A stretch of DNA of 64,000 nucleotides from an uncultured Bryobacterales bacterium (GCA_951813065.1 CATOTH010000004.1:248001-312000), one strand, 5' to 3'. Positions 36,450 to 46,036 are shown, counted from the first letter of the stretch. Made by a program: numbers and translations. The notes: a model not told the origin generated them from the letters alone.

Positions 36450-39400
36450 TTAGAACTCGAACCGAAGCGAGACTTGGGCGAGTCGTCCGTTTGATCCCAC
36501 GAGGATGCTGCTGATGCGGCCGAAATTCCCGCGGCCGTTACGCAGTTCCGGGTTGGCGAACAGTGCCCTGTTGAAGAGGTTGTAGAAGTCACCTCGAAGC
36601 TGCAGCTTGTGTCTCTCGGTGAAGGTGAACCACTTGTGGACCGAAAGGTCGAAGCCGTTGAATCCTGGCCCGCAGCAGACGTTTCGAGGGCTGTTACCAA
36701 TCGCCCCGACGCCAGGAGACTCGAATAGCGCCGGGTCGAAGTAAGTGTTGCTCCTTACATTGGAGCGCCACTCGGAATTGCGATAGAAATTCCGTGTCAG
36801 GTTCGGCCGCTGCGCATGGGAAAAGGTGTTCATCCGGTTGGTGTTCTCGACTATGCCGAACGGTACTCCGCTGCGGAACTCGGAAATCAGCCCGATGCCC
36901 CAGCCTCCGACCAGCGCGTTGAGCCCGGCGCTATCGATTGCGATCGGCCGATCCTTGCCAAAAGGCAGTTCGTAGACGAAGCTCCCGATGAACCGGTGGC
37001 GCACATCGTTCCCGGAAAGCGCTTTGTCAAGATGCCGGAGGGAGATGTGGGTGTAGCCGTTGCCTTGTTCGCCCCCGAGTTCGGTTGCCGCCTCGACGTC
37101 GTCGATGAACTTCGCAAACGTGTAGTTCAGCAAGAAATTCATTCCGCCGGAGTAGCGCTTCTCGGCCTTGATGTTCATCGAGTGGTAAGCCGAGTTACCC
37201 CATGCGGGGCTTTCGTGGAACACCCGGTTGAACTGCGGAAATGGCTTTGCTTCATGGGATTGCGACTCAGGCCCCCGGCCGTCCACCAACGGAATCATGT
37301 TGATGTTGACGTTGGCTCCGCCGAGATTGTGGCCTACGTTGCCGATGTAGCTGATTTCGGTCAGCAGGTTGCCGGGCAGTTCCTTCTGGATGCCGAAATT
37401 CCACTGCTGATGCATTCCGTTGTGCTGGTTTCGCTGGAAGAAGTCAGGGTCGAGGCGCGGGGCACTGCCAATCGGTACCGCCCCGAGCGAGGACGTCAGT
37501 TCCTCGCGCGGCACTGGCGGCATACCGTCCATCAACCGGAAGGCTCTCGTGAACCCGCCATCCGGAGACGGGAAGGAGCCGCTCAGGCTGAATCCGTTGA
37601 ACAGGGTGAACGGCACGGCACGGGCGTACATGCCGTTGTAGTTGATGCCGTAGCCTCCCCGTAACACAAGGCCTCGGGTCACTTCCCAGGCGAAGCCGAA
37701 ACGCGGTCCAAGATTGTTGGTGTCGAAATTGTGCGCATACTTGCTCCGGCCGTCCCTGCCCGAGAACGTGACGACGCCCCGGCAGTCGCATACGGGATTG
37801 ACCTGGTTGGGATCGAATCCGCTTTGGCGGTTGTCTTGCCGCTCCCAGCGCGGTGAGTCGAGTTCCCATCTCAGTCCCATGTTCAGGGTCAGCGTCGGCG
37901 TAAGCTTCCAGTCGTCCTGGACGAAGAACCCGTAGAAGTCCGTTCGGCTCTCCAGGATGTCGGCATCGACGAGCTGTCCAGACCCGACATGACCGAGCAG
38001 CAGTTCGGCAAGGCCCACGCCCGTAGCGCGGTTTCCGAAATTGAAGCGTCCGCCCGTCGACTGGTTGAAATCGTCGACGTTCATGGCGAATCGCCACTCA
38101 CCTCCCATGCGGATCTGGTGGTTGCCCCTGATCCAGGTGTAGGTGTTAACAAACTGCCACGTCTCGATCGGTGTCTGGACCCTCTCGTGATTGCCTGCTC
38201 CCAGTGTGCTGAGACCATTGACAGCGATGCGTGGCGAGGCTTCGGGATTCACTCCGGGAACGCCAATCTCTCCGTTCTTGCCCGAGAAGCGCCCGGCGGA
38301 GCGGTTGATGTGCAGACGCCGTCCCCAGTTGATGCGAATGTCCTGGATCAAGTTTGGCGAGAAGTGATGGATCCAGCTTCCGGTGACGTTCGTATGGCGA
38401 TTTGCACGGGTGCCCGCCCGCGGGTCCGCAAAGTCATTCGGGAAGACGGCCGGTATGACCTGGGGATTCCGGGAGAATTGGAAGCGTCCGTACGCTCGGT
38501 CGTTGGCGCCGAAGTTGTGGTCCACCTTGGCCGTGTAGAAGTCTTGCGTCAGGACGTTCGATGCGTTGTTCACGAAGTTGTCGGCAGCAGGTGCTGTGAT
38601 GTCTCCCGGCTGGTTCGGAGCGGGGTACCAGCTGGCGAACTGGCGTCCCAGCGGATCCATTCTGCTCTGTGGGATGGTGTTGTCGGGGAATATCCCGCCA
38701 TCGCTCATGGGGTCTCGGAGCTCGAGGCCGGCGCGATTTGAGAAATCCCCCTGTACTTCTTGTGGGTGGGGAACGTCGTCGCTCGAGTAGGTTACACCGT
38801 CACGACGGCGTCCGCCCTCGTAGTTGAAGAAGAAGAACGTTTGGTTCTTGGCGATCGGCCCGCCTGCCGATGCTCCGAAGATGTTGTACCGCAGGGGTGC
38901 CTTGCTGGGTGCAAAGAATGTTCGCGTGTCGATTACCTGATTGCGGAAGAACTCGTAGGCAGCGCCATGGAACTCGTTCGTCCCGGAGCGTGTCGTCATC
39001 ACGATGAAGCCGCCCCCCGCCCGGCCGTACTCGGCCGAGTAGTTGCTCTGTTCCACCTTGAACTCTTGCAGTGACTCGGCGGGCGGGTTCAGTCCCAGCT
39101 GGGCGATACCCAGAGACATGTTCTGGATGACCGTGCCGTCCAGCGTCCACATCTGGTTGCGGGAACGCCCACCTGCCATCGAGAAGAAAGGAAGCGCTTC
39201 CGCGCCGCCCTCGCTGCGATAAGTGACGTTGCCCAGCAGTCGCACCAGCGAGGCGCTGCGGCGACTCGCGAGCGGCATGTTGAAGACCGTGTCGCGCTCG
39301 ATGAATTGGCCGACGGTGGAACTCTCTGTCTCGAGGAGCGGCGCCGCCGCTTCGACCTCGATCGTCTCGGTGACGTCCCCGATCTGCATCTGGATGTCGA

Positions 39401-39710
39401 CACCGCGTACGTTTCCGGTCTCCAGGACGATTCCTGACTGACTGTAGGTCTTGAAGCCCTCGAACTCGCAAACTAGCTCGTATTGGCCGGCCGAAACCAA
39501 GGGGAAGTTGTAGCTGCCCGAAGTATTGGTTTCGGCTTCCAGGGTGACACCCGTGTTGACGTTCGAGATCGTGACCCTGGCTCCCGGAATCACCGAGCCC
39601 GAATCGTCCGATACCGTTCCCGTGAGTCTCGTCTGAGTCTGGGCTGCCAGCGGAGCAGCAAACAGAACGAGTGCCATCGCGTGCAGTGCCAATACAATAT
39701 TGCTTCTCAT
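36450..39710 (-). CDS. TonB-dependent Oar-like outer-membrane receptor (paralogue)
   Basis: A 1086-residue paralogue of the gene at 32910, with a signal peptide (HAMALVLFAAPLAAQTQTRL), a carboxypeptidase-regulatory-like domain (LTGTVSDDSGSVIPGARVTI), plug (VDIQMQIGDVTETIEVEAAA) and barrel ending AQVSLRFEF. It shares landmarks such as TSRSGTNEFHGAAYEFFRNQ and FFFFNYEGGRRRDGVTYSSD with its neighbour. The two lie head to tail with about 260 bases between them, consistent with tandem duplication followed by divergence. The substrate cannot be inferred; the sulfatases and glycosidase-like genes nearby suggest glycans. Confidence 0.9.
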   Translation of the reverse strand: MRSNIVLALHAMALVLFAAPLAAQTQTRLTGTVSDDSGSVIPGARVTISNVNTGVTLEAETNTSGSYNFPLVSAGQYELVCEFEGFKTYSQSGIVLETGNVRGVDIQMQIGDVTETIEVEAAAPLLETESSTVGQFIERDTVFNMPLASRRSASLVRLLGNVTYRSEGGAEALPFFSMAGGRSRNQMWTLDGTVIQNMSLGIAQLGLNPPAESLQEFKVEQSNYSAEYGRAGGGFIVMTTRSGTNEFHGAAYEFFRNQVIDTRTFFAPSKAPLRYNIFGASAGGPIAKNQTFFFFNYEGGRRRDGVTYSSDDVPHPQEVQGDFSNRAGLELRDPMSDGGIFPDNTIPQSRMDPLGRQFASWYPAPNQPGDITAPAADNFVNNASNVLTQDFYTAKVDHNFGANDRAYGRFQFSRNPQVIPAVFPNDFADPRAGTRANRHTNVTGSWIHHFSPNLIQDIRINWGRRLHINRSAGRFSGKNGEIGVPGVNPEASPRIAVNGLSTLGAGNHERVQTPIETWQFVNTYTWIRGNHQIRMGGEWRFAMNVDDFNQSTGGRFNFGNRATGVGLAELLLGHVGSGQLVDADILESRTDFYGFFVQDDWKLTPTLTLNMGLRWELDSPRWERQDNRQSGFDPNQVNPVCDCRGVVTFSGRDGRSKYAHNFDTNNLGPRFGFAWEVTRGLVLRGGYGINYNGMYARAVPFTLFNGFSLSGSFPSPDGGFTRAFRLMDGMPPVPREELTSSLGAVPIGSAPRLDPDFFQRNQHNGMHQQWNFGIQKELPGNLLTEISYIGNVGHNLGGANVNINMIPLVDGRGPESQSHEAKPFPQFNRVFHESPAWGNSAYHSMNIKAEKRYSGGMNFLLNYTFAKFIDDVEAATELGGEQGNGYTHISLRHLDKALSGNDVRHRFIGSFVYELPFGKDRPIAIDSAGLNALVGGWGIGLISEFRSGVPFGIVENTNRMNTFSHAQRPNLTRNFYRNSEWRSNVRSNTYFDPALFESPGVGAIGNSPRNVCCGPGFNGFDLSVHKWFTFTERHKLQLRGDFYNLFNRALFANPELRNGRGNFGRISSILVGSNGRLAQVSLRFEF

Positions 39711-40017
39711 ATGGTTTTCTCCCCTTCAGTCATTCCGCGCCGCAAAATTGGGATGCGCACTGGTTGACCGCCGGAATGTTAGCAGTCTTGTAACGTAGTC
39801 GTCAAGGACCGGCATCTGTCGCAATCGGCCGCCCGCCCGATCGAATGCCTGCTCTAGTGGCGATCGCAGGTCGGTCGTCAATGGCATGACCGGACGGCAC
39901 ACACGGGTACTTGGCGTTGAGGCCCCATCAGGCGCGCTGTACTATCCTGAAAGTTCCGTTGGACCTTGTCCGAAGGCTGACGGGCTCCCCAGTTTGCAGT
40001 CGCCAACAGGAGGGATT
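39711..40017. other. divergent promoter region between receptor and tpiA
   Basis: About 300 bases that should carry the leftward promoter of the receptor and the rightward promoter of tpiA. The open frame of tpiA extends into it from 39886, but that part is not conserved in the enzyme. No operator recognised. Confidence 0.4.
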
Positions 40018-40767
40018 GTGCGCTTACCTGTCATAGCCGGAAACTGGAAGATGCACAAGACGGCGTCAGAGGCGGCGGCGTTCGTGGACGCCCTGAGGCC
40101 AACCGCCGAACGTGCCTTGAATCGCGAAATCATCATCGCGGCGGCGTTTCCCGCGCTCGCGTCTGCCGTACGAGCTGCCGACGGAACCAACATCAGAATC
40201 AGTGCGCAGAACCTGCACTGGGAATCGCAGGGCGCCTACACGGGGGAAGTATCGGCGGGCATGCTAACGGCGATCGGCTGCACTCACGTAATTATCGGCC
40301 ATAGCGAGCGTCGGCAGTACTTCGGTGAGACTGACGGAACGGTGCATTTGCGGACTCTGGCCGCCCTCGAGTCCGGGCTGACGCCAATCGTTTGCGTTGG
40401 CGAGACGCTCGACCAGCGCGAGGCCGGCCATACCGAGACTGTTCTCAGGGAGCAGTTCACTGCGGGTGTCGGCCAGCTGGAAACGGTTCAGTTCGAGCAG
40501 TTGATTCTGGCTTATGAGCCAGTCTGGGCGATCGGGACAGGCCGCACTGCTACTCCCGAGATTGCCGAGGCCTCCCACAAGCTGCTGCGGTCGCTTGCGG
40601 TGGGGCGTTTCGGAGCGTCAGCGGCAGCTGCCGTGCGCATCTTGTACGGCGGTAGCGTCAAGCCTTCCAACTTTGGCGAGTTGCTTACATGCGAGAACAT
40701 TGATGGCGGCCTGGTCGGGGGCGCCAGCCTGGATCCGGATTCCTTTGCCGCGCTCGTGCGGACATGA
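40018..40767 (+). CDS. tpiA: triosephosphate isomerase
   Basis: 249 residues, the normal length, from a GTG at 40018 preceded by AGGAGG. It interconverts dihydroxyacetone phosphate and glyceraldehyde 3-phosphate in glycolysis. The phosphate- and substrate-binding start is VIAGNWKMHKT, the catalytic His is in VIIGHSERRQYFGE, the catalytic Glu in LAYEPVWAIGTG (with loop 6), and the late phosphate loop is ILYGGSVKPSN. All key residues are present. It is followed by secG, a very common pairing in bacteria. Confidence 0.97.
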   Translation: MRLPVIAGNWKMHKTASEAAAFVDALRPTAERALNREIIIAAAFPALASAVRAADGTNIRISAQNLHWESQGAYTGEVSAGMLTAIGCTHVIIGHSERRQYFGETDGTVHLRTLAALESGLTPIVCVGETLDQREAGHTETVLREQFTAGVGQLETVQFEQLILAYEPVWAIGTGRTATPEIAEASHKLLRSLAVGRFGASAAAAVRILYGGSVKPSNFGELLTCENIDGGLVGGASLDPDSFAALVRT

Positions 40768-40799
40768 AAAGGTCTGTCCGGGCATAATGGAAGAACAAC

Positions 40800-41165
40800 A
40801 TGGTGATTCTGCTGACAATCTTGCACGTGCTGGTGAGTTTCTTCCTCATCATCGTCGTGCTGCTGCAGAGCGGGAAGGCCGCAGACTTGGCGGGTGCCTT
40901 CGGCGGGATGGGATCCCAGACGGCCTTTGGGCCTAGGGGAGCGGCGACAGTACTTTCGAAGGCCACGACGACCGCTGCCGTGCTGTTCATGCTGACGTCG
41001 ATCACGCTCGGCATCATGCAGGGTCGCAGGATCGTCGGCCAGTCGGTGATTGATCGCAGTGGCATCGCCACCGAAGAAGAGGCCGCACCGGCGACACCCG
41101 AGGTTCCCGCTCCGGCCGCTCCTTCGAGCGCCCCTTCCGAAACGGACGGGGATACTCAGGAATAG
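40800..41165 (+). CDS. secG: preprotein translocase subunit SecG
   Basis: 121 residues: two membrane helices (ILLTILHVLVSFFLIIVVLL; TTTAAVLFMLTSITLGIM) joined by the conserved loop LQSGKAADLAGAFGGMGSQT. A C-terminal Ala/Pro/Glu-rich tail (TPEVPAPAAPSSAPSE) is common in this phylum. SecG assists the SecYEG channel. It lies 32 bases after tpiA and 55 bases before tRNA-Leu, the usual tpiA-secG-tRNA arrangement. Confidence 0.95.
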   Translation: MVILLTILHVLVSFFLIIVVLLQSGKAADLAGAFGGMGSQTAFGPRGAATVLSKATTTAAVLFMLTSITLGIMQGRRIVGQSVIDRSGIATEEEAAPATPEVPAPAAPSSAPSETDGDTQE

Positions 41166-41220
41166 AGGATCGGTCGCGGCCGGCGGATCCAGGCGGTAGA
41201 GGCGAGGTGGAACTAGGCAA

Positions 41221-41308
41221 GCGGAGGTGGCGGAATTTGGCAGACGCGCTAGCTTGAGGTGCTAGTGGGAGCAATCCCTTGGGGGTTCGAGTCCCCCTCT
41301 CCGCACCA
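41221..41308 (+). tRNA. tRNA-Leu (anticodon GAG)
   Basis: An 88-base class II tRNA with encoded CCA. The acceptor stem GCGGAGG pairs with TCTCCGC, the discriminator is A, the anticodon stem-loop is CTAGC-TTGAGGT-GCTAG with anticodon GAG (reading CUC and CUU), there is a variable arm, and the T-arm is GGGGG-TTCGAGT-CCCCC. Confidence 0.95.
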
Positions 41309-42115
41309 TTTTCTGGTGGCATACGGACCGCTCAATCCGATTGCTGCCAAGACACTGAGATCGACGAACAGTAGCGGCGCAAACGCCGGCGCCCCATGCA
41401 CGAAGTTCTCGAACATGCTGGCTGACAGCCCGTTGATGTCGGCCGAGACATGGAAGTAGAAGCCGGCAAGACCGACAGCGACCTGCAGCGCGAGCACGCC
41501 GAAGCAGACCCTGATGAACGTCTCGCGCCGGTCCACCAGCGCCACGGCAAGGAAGCCCGCCGCCAGCGCACTCGACGCAACGGCCCACCATTCGCTGGCG
41601 TAGAAAAACCCGTTCTGCGCGTGGTCGCAGAGGGCTAGAACGAAGACGCCAAGGAACCCGCCCAGGGCGAGGAAGACCACCCACTTGCCCCACTCCTCTT
41701 TCGCGGGCGGGACCATCCTGTTGAGAAGCAGCAGGAGTCCGAGCCCGCAGTACGCCAGCGGCGCGGCGAATGGCGCGGTGTAGACCAGGCTGCGGATGGT
41801 CCACTGCGAGAAGAACTGGCTTTGCAGGTGGTATACGACGCCCGCTAGGCCGAGTGCGACGGAACTGAACCCGACCATGAATCCGGCCCCGTGCGCGTAG
41901 GATCCCCGGGTTGCCCAGTCCTTCCTCGGCAGCGCCGCGGCGAGCAGCAACGTCGCCACGGCCGAGAAGGCGAACGGGATCCACTCGGCGGTGTGGCGGA
42001 AGTTGTTGACCGAGTGTGCCAGGAATACGTCGAGGACGAGGAAGGCGAAGTTCGCGACGACGAATACTTCCAGCAGAGAACTCTTGCACCCAGCGGCCCG
42101 GTCAATGATCCGCAC
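41249..42115 (-). CDS. integral membrane partner of the HAO-like cytochrome
   Basis: About 288 residues from a GTG at 42115, which overlaps the end of the cytochrome gene by 14 bases. Eight or so hydrophobic helices can be traced (LLEVFVVANFAFLVLDVFLA, IPFAFSAVATLLLAAAL, VGFSSVALGLAGVVYHLQ, ALQVAVGLAGFYFHV and others) with a few His and Tyr residues. The last 23 residues (including WCGEGDSNPQG) are encoded on the antisense strand of tRNA-Leu, so the true stop may have been lost or the reading frame runs on by accident. It may anchor the cytochrome or pass electrons to quinone; no known family is certain. Confidence 0.6.
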   Translation of the reverse strand: MRIIDRAAGCKSSLLEVFVVANFAFLVLDVFLAHSVNNFRHTAEWIPFAFSAVATLLLAAALPRKDWATRGSYAHGAGFMVGFSSVALGLAGVVYHLQSQFFSQWTIRSLVYTAPFAAPLAYCGLGLLLLLNRMVPPAKEEWGKWVVFLALGGFLGVFVLALCDHAQNGFFYASEWWAVASSALAAGFLAVALVDRRETFIRVCFGVLALQVAVGLAGFYFHVSADINGLSASMFENFVHGAPAFAPLLFVDLSVLAAIGLSGPYATRKWCGEGDSNPQGIAPTSTSS

Positions 42116-43337
42116 GGCTATCCCGCAACTCGGCGGCCATCCCCTTGAGTTCGGTGAGCGAGAGCAGTAACTCGTAATTTCCATGCCACTGCACGAAGTC
42201 TGCCCCTCCCATGAATGCGCCATGCTTGGCAGTGCGCCCGAAGTAGTGCCAGAAGTCGAAGTAGAGAAACTCGATCGGCTCGTCGAACGGGTCTGGCGTC
42301 AGCAGTCCCTCGTTTCGCAGGTCGGCGATCAGTGCACGCCCTTCGCGTACGTACTCGTTCGTCGCGGCCAGAACCGCCTCGGCTTCCTGGTAGAAGTGCT
42401 CGACATTCGAGGAGGCGTGGCACCGTAGGCACGTATCCTGCATCTCCGCCTGAGCCCGGGAGTATCCGGGGCGCCGTTCCGAGACCGGAGCGAACAGCCA
42501 ATACGACAGCCGTTCGGTGGTGTCGTGTGTCACCCGAAGTCCGTCGAGGCCACTGAGGTGACAAGTTGCGCAGGTCGGGATCGGCATGTCCGCGGTCGTG
42601 AGTCGCTTGGGTTCGGCGCTCATGTTCAGTGAGGAGCGCTGCGCCTCATAGAGTGCGCCGTGCTTCGATTCGGTGTAGATCTCGACCTGCGCATGGTCGG
42701 GACCCATGTGGCATTGGCCGCAGGTCCGCGGCTCGCGGGCCAGTGCGATGGAGGTGGAGTGTCGCGAGTGGCATTCCGTGCAGCTTCCAATCGACCCGTC
42801 GCGGTTCGGCCGGCCGATTGCATGGCAGCCCAGGCATCCGGTCTCGGTCGCGGCGGCGCCCTCCCGGCGCGCGAGCGGGTTGGGAGGACGGTCCACGGCG
42901 CCGGGGTGGTGGCGCTCTCCGAAGGCCACATGCTCGGGAGACATGCCAGACGAGCCGCTGACTGCGGCCCAGGCCGGCAGTGCATGCCGACTGCGCGCGA
43001 ACTGCTCATACTCGGTGCGGTGGCACCCCCGGCAGTTCAGCGAAGTGACTTCGCGAGCCAGACGGAAGTTGAAGTGGTCGTACGATTCCTGACCGTCGCC
43101 GGGTTGATGGCAGTCGTAGCAGGTGATGTTGGCACGGCTGTGCTCGCTACGTTCGAACTGGTGGACGACGGCCGGGGTTTCTTCGCGGTGGCATTGCGCA
43201 CATCGTCCGGTTGCACGCACGAGTTCGGGCAGTGGCTGACTGGTGTCTGACGGCGGTCTCGCGTGGTTGATCAACAGCGCCGCCAGCAGCAGGCCTCCGC
43301 TGATTGTGATGGCGACGAAGACAGACCGGAAGGACAT
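42102..43337 (-). CDS. octahaem c-type cytochrome, hydroxylamine-oxidoreductase-like
   Basis: About 411 residues from the ATG at 43337, which opens a signal anchor (MSFRSVFVAITISGGLLLAA). Eight CxxCH haem motifs lie at about residues 46, 73, 102, 168, 186, 206, 256 and 303 (CAQCH, CYDCH, CRGCH, CLGCH, CTECH, CGQCH, CATCH, CLRCH). Family signatures of the HAO/ONR group are present: CHMGPDHAQVEIYTESKHGA and, near the end, GAFMGGADFVQWHGNYE. HAO-type enzymes oxidise hydroxylamine or hydrazine, while relatives reduce nitrite; which applies here depends on the cross-linking Tyr, which I cannot assign. The next gene, overlapping by 14 bases, is a membrane protein. Confidence 0.85.
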   Translation of the reverse strand: MSFRSVFVAITISGGLLLAALLINHARPPSDTSQPLPELVRATGRCAQCHREETPAVVHQFERSEHSRANITCYDCHQPGDGQESYDHFNFRLAREVTSLNCRGCHRTEYEQFARSRHALPAWAAVSGSSGMSPEHVAFGERHHPGAVDRPPNPLARREGAAATETGCLGCHAIGRPNRDGSIGSCTECHSRHSTSIALAREPRTCGQCHMGPDHAQVEIYTESKHGALYEAQRSSLNMSAEPKRLTTADMPIPTCATCHLSGLDGLRVTHDTTERLSYWLFAPVSERRPGYSRAQAEMQDTCLRCHASSNVEHFYQEAEAVLAATNEYVREGRALIADLRNEGLLTPDPFDEPIEFLYFDFWHYFGRTAKHGAFMGGADFVQWHGNYELLLSLTELKGMAAELRDSRADH

Positions 43338-43730
43338 TGTTCTTGATGGCTGCGAATTCCTGCCTTGAGTCTCATCATAGGACCTCGCCAGCGGCTTAGC
43401 GGTCTCCCGCGGTTGTCGAACAATCTCAGCGATCGAATCCGGACTCTCCGAGCAGCGATTCCTGGATTGTGCATAGGTGCTGGTTCCCGGGCTTTGGCTC
43501 GCTAGACACCGGAATACGGACATGGGTTGATGGCTCGGCCATTGGGACATTGGTGGCAGTGCTCCAGGTCGTCCCAGCCACACTCTCGAGCGGTACCGCT
43601 GACGGGAACGGCCCTCTCATGCGGGCGCGGACAAGAGCCCGGGAAGCTGGCCTGCCCGTTCCGATCACCTTGGACCGCTAGGACTTGGAGCATCTCGTGA
43701 CGGCATCGCACTGCGACTGGATGGCGATCG
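43338..43730. other. intergenic region
   Basis: A 393-base stretch between the arylsulfotransferase gene end and the cytochrome gene start, both leftward. It probably holds the cytochrome promoter. No coding sequence, RNA gene or clear hairpin is seen. Confidence 0.4.
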
Positions 43731-45407
43731 TCATCTCCCTGAGTGGCTTCCAAACTGGTGGATCCGTGCCCCGCCGTAGATGCCCCATCGGACTTGGTTC
43801 TCGCTACGGTCGTAGATGTCGATGTCCCAAACGACCGCAGACGGGTCCGTGCGGGTGAACTCGCGAATGCGAGTGCCCCGATCCGTGTTGCCACGGGGCG
43901 CGAGAACTCCCTCCCAGGTCAGCGACATGTCGGTCACGACCGCTGCGCTGCCGTAAAAGAGCAGCACGTTACCCGTTTGCGGCATCGCATCCGCCTCGCC
44001 CATCGCGAATGTCATCAGGCGATCGGGCCCCGGCCCTTGCGAAGCCCATAGCTGTTTCACCGTTCGCCGTTTCTCGTCGATCTCGTACTCCACCGCCCGG
44101 GTCCAGGTCTGCGCGGGAGGAAGTGGCGGGGCGAACGGCCGCGCGGAGAAGGTTCGGTTGTCGAACAGGAGCAGCGTGCCGCGCGCGGTGATCTGCGGCA
44201 TGTGCTGGTGGTAGAACCAGGACATCTCCCCTTCCGGGGTCAGCAGTTTCGGCTGGAGGTGGGGCGGCCAGCCGCTATGGTCGCCTAGGATCCAAACAAT
44301 CGCCTTCGTCTTGCGGTCCACCTTGACGACCGCGTCCTGCATCCGAAAGGAGATCAGGAGCGAATCGTCGCGCTCGTCGTGGAAGAATCCGTTGCCGTGC
44401 GACCAGTCCCGGGCTTCCTCGAAGCCTCGATTGATCCAGTAGTTCGTGAACGTCTCGTAGCCGATTCGGTACGGATCGAGATGATCGAGCGCCTTCCACT
44501 CCCACACGACCTCCCCGGAACGCGTGAACTCCACCACAACGTCGCCCATTACCTTCTGGCGCTCTCGGGGTGCCCCGGGATCCGTCTCGCTCGTGTACCA
44601 GTTTTCGTACTCGCGTAGCTCGGTCCCCATGACCAGAAGATTCCCGTTCGAGAGCTCGTCAATCTCGTGGTGCATCGTGAGCGTGGGAATCGGGACCCCA
44701 TCGGTCTCTCCCTGCGGGCGATTGGCGGCATACCAGTGTCCGACCCGGTTGCCCAGAACGTCGATCTCGGTGGCGCGATTGTCGGTTGTGACAAATAGGA
44801 AATTGCCATTCTTGAGCGGTTCGACGTCACTGATTCTCGAGTCCGAGCGATAGCTCCACACAATGTCGCCGTCGTGGTCGATGGCCGCCAGAAGGCCGAA
44901 GGTTGCTCCCATTCGACGCCTTTGCTGACCCGTCAGACGGGAAAGGACCCGTCTCAGGCTCAGTAGCGTATGGCCGGGTTCCATCTTTTCGGGCTTGCTG
45001 GCCATGATTCGTATTGGTGGAATCAGTGTGGGATCATTCGGTTTCTCCGGGGTTGAGAAGATCAATTCCGACGTTGAGACTGCCGTCGCGCCCGCCGAAT
45101 CGGCGATGCTGACTTCGATCCGGTGGGTCCTGCCGTACTTCATGCCGACCACGGGTAGTCCCTTTGTGGGATCCCGCTCGGGTGAGTAGTTGAGCACCCA
45201 CTCACGCTCGCCATCCGAGATCGAAAGCATCGAATGGACAGGTACGTTTGTCTCGAAGTCGACAATCGCGGCCAGTGGCACTGCTGCATTCGGATTCGCC
45301 CGAATCGTTGGCTCTGACTCGAATGCCGGTCCTGCACAGAGCACGGCGCAAGAGCCGACCGTGGTGGTAAGAGCCCGCAGGGCACGAATTGCGAGTTGTC
45401 GCTTCAA
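43731..45407 (-). CDS. arylsulfotransferase (ASST family)
   Basis: 558 residues: signal peptide (LRALTTTVGSCAVLCAG), an N-terminal Ig-like part (VDFETNVPVHSMLSISDGER), then the ASST propeller. Landmarks are the metal- or substrate-contacting IPTLTMHHEIDELSNGNLLV, WEWKALDHLDPYRI, the catalytic-His region EEARDWSHGNGFFHDERDDS, and MSWFYHQHMPQITARGTLLL. Periplasmic ASST enzymes move a sulfate group from an aryl donor to a phenol without PAPS. Together with the two sulfatases it points to sulfate-ester metabolism in the periplasm. The His in DWSH is the expected transient sulfate acceptor. Confidence 0.85.
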   Translation of the reverse strand: MKRQLAIRALRALTTTVGSCAVLCAGPAFESEPTIRANPNAAVPLAAIVDFETNVPVHSMLSISDGEREWVLNYSPERDPTKGLPVVGMKYGRTHRIEVSIADSAGATAVSTSELIFSTPEKPNDPTLIPPIRIMASKPEKMEPGHTLLSLRRVLSRLTGQQRRRMGATFGLLAAIDHDGDIVWSYRSDSRISDVEPLKNGNFLFVTTDNRATEIDVLGNRVGHWYAANRPQGETDGVPIPTLTMHHEIDELSNGNLLVMGTELREYENWYTSETDPGAPRERQKVMGDVVVEFTRSGEVVWEWKALDHLDPYRIGYETFTNYWINRGFEEARDWSHGNGFFHDERDDSLLISFRMQDAVVKVDRKTKAIVWILGDHSGWPPHLQPKLLTPEGEMSWFYHQHMPQITARGTLLLFDNRTFSARPFAPPLPPAQTWTRAVEYEIDEKRRTVKQLWASQGPGPDRLMTFAMGEADAMPQTGNVLLFYGSAAVVTDMSLTWEGVLAPRGNTDRGTRIREFTRTDPSAVVWDIDIYDRSENQVRWGIYGGARIHQFGSHSGR

Positions 45408-46036
45408 GTTGGATTCTCCGTTCAGTTCAGGTTGGGCGGCCTGCTCGTTGGGCTCCGGCTTGAAGATATCAGGGTTTGAATGAGTCCGGCGGCAGCCAGC
45501 TTGGCTCAGTTCGGTACATCAGTGTACCGCTTCGGGATTGCAACCAGCCCTCCCAAAATAGGGGTTGATCAGCCATCGGCGACCGACCCGCCAAGACCGT
45601 GTCCAAACACGACTTGCTGACGCGATCGAACTTGATTTCGCCCCGTTTCCAGATGGCACCATTTGGTTCTGTCGCTGTGCCACAGCCATTTTTCGTGACG
45701 GATGTGGTGTCAAAGGGCCGCTTCGGTGTGCCAGCGAGCGGGATCGGTCAATGCCGATCCTGTGACCTCCGATATGGTCAGCTTGTTGATGTCTGTTCGG
45801 GAGCCTCCTACTCGTACGAACTCCACCGGGAAGAAGTGAAATTCCCACTGAGCGGCGTGGTTTGAGTACAGAGTCCTTTCCGGTTGTCAAACCTGGAGGC
45901 CGACTTCGCACAGCAGCCGATTCGTGTCGCATTAGCTGGTAATGATTCAGGCGTTGCCGCTAGACGGGTTTAGAGAGGTGATCCGCCCGTTGGCAGACCT
46001 ACCGATTGTCGTTGCACTTGATTGCTGCATGGACTA
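45408..46036. other. gene-free region before the VapBC pair
   Basis: About 630 bases without a convincing gene. Frames on both strands show no domain, signal peptide or ribosome site; the sequence may be decayed mobile DNA. The rightward VapBC promoter must lie at its right end. Confidence 0.4.

Noticed and set aside
45519..45932. Leftward frame of 137 codons in the gap before vapB
   Set aside because: No start signal, no domain, Arg/Ser-rich; probably chance or mobile-element residue.
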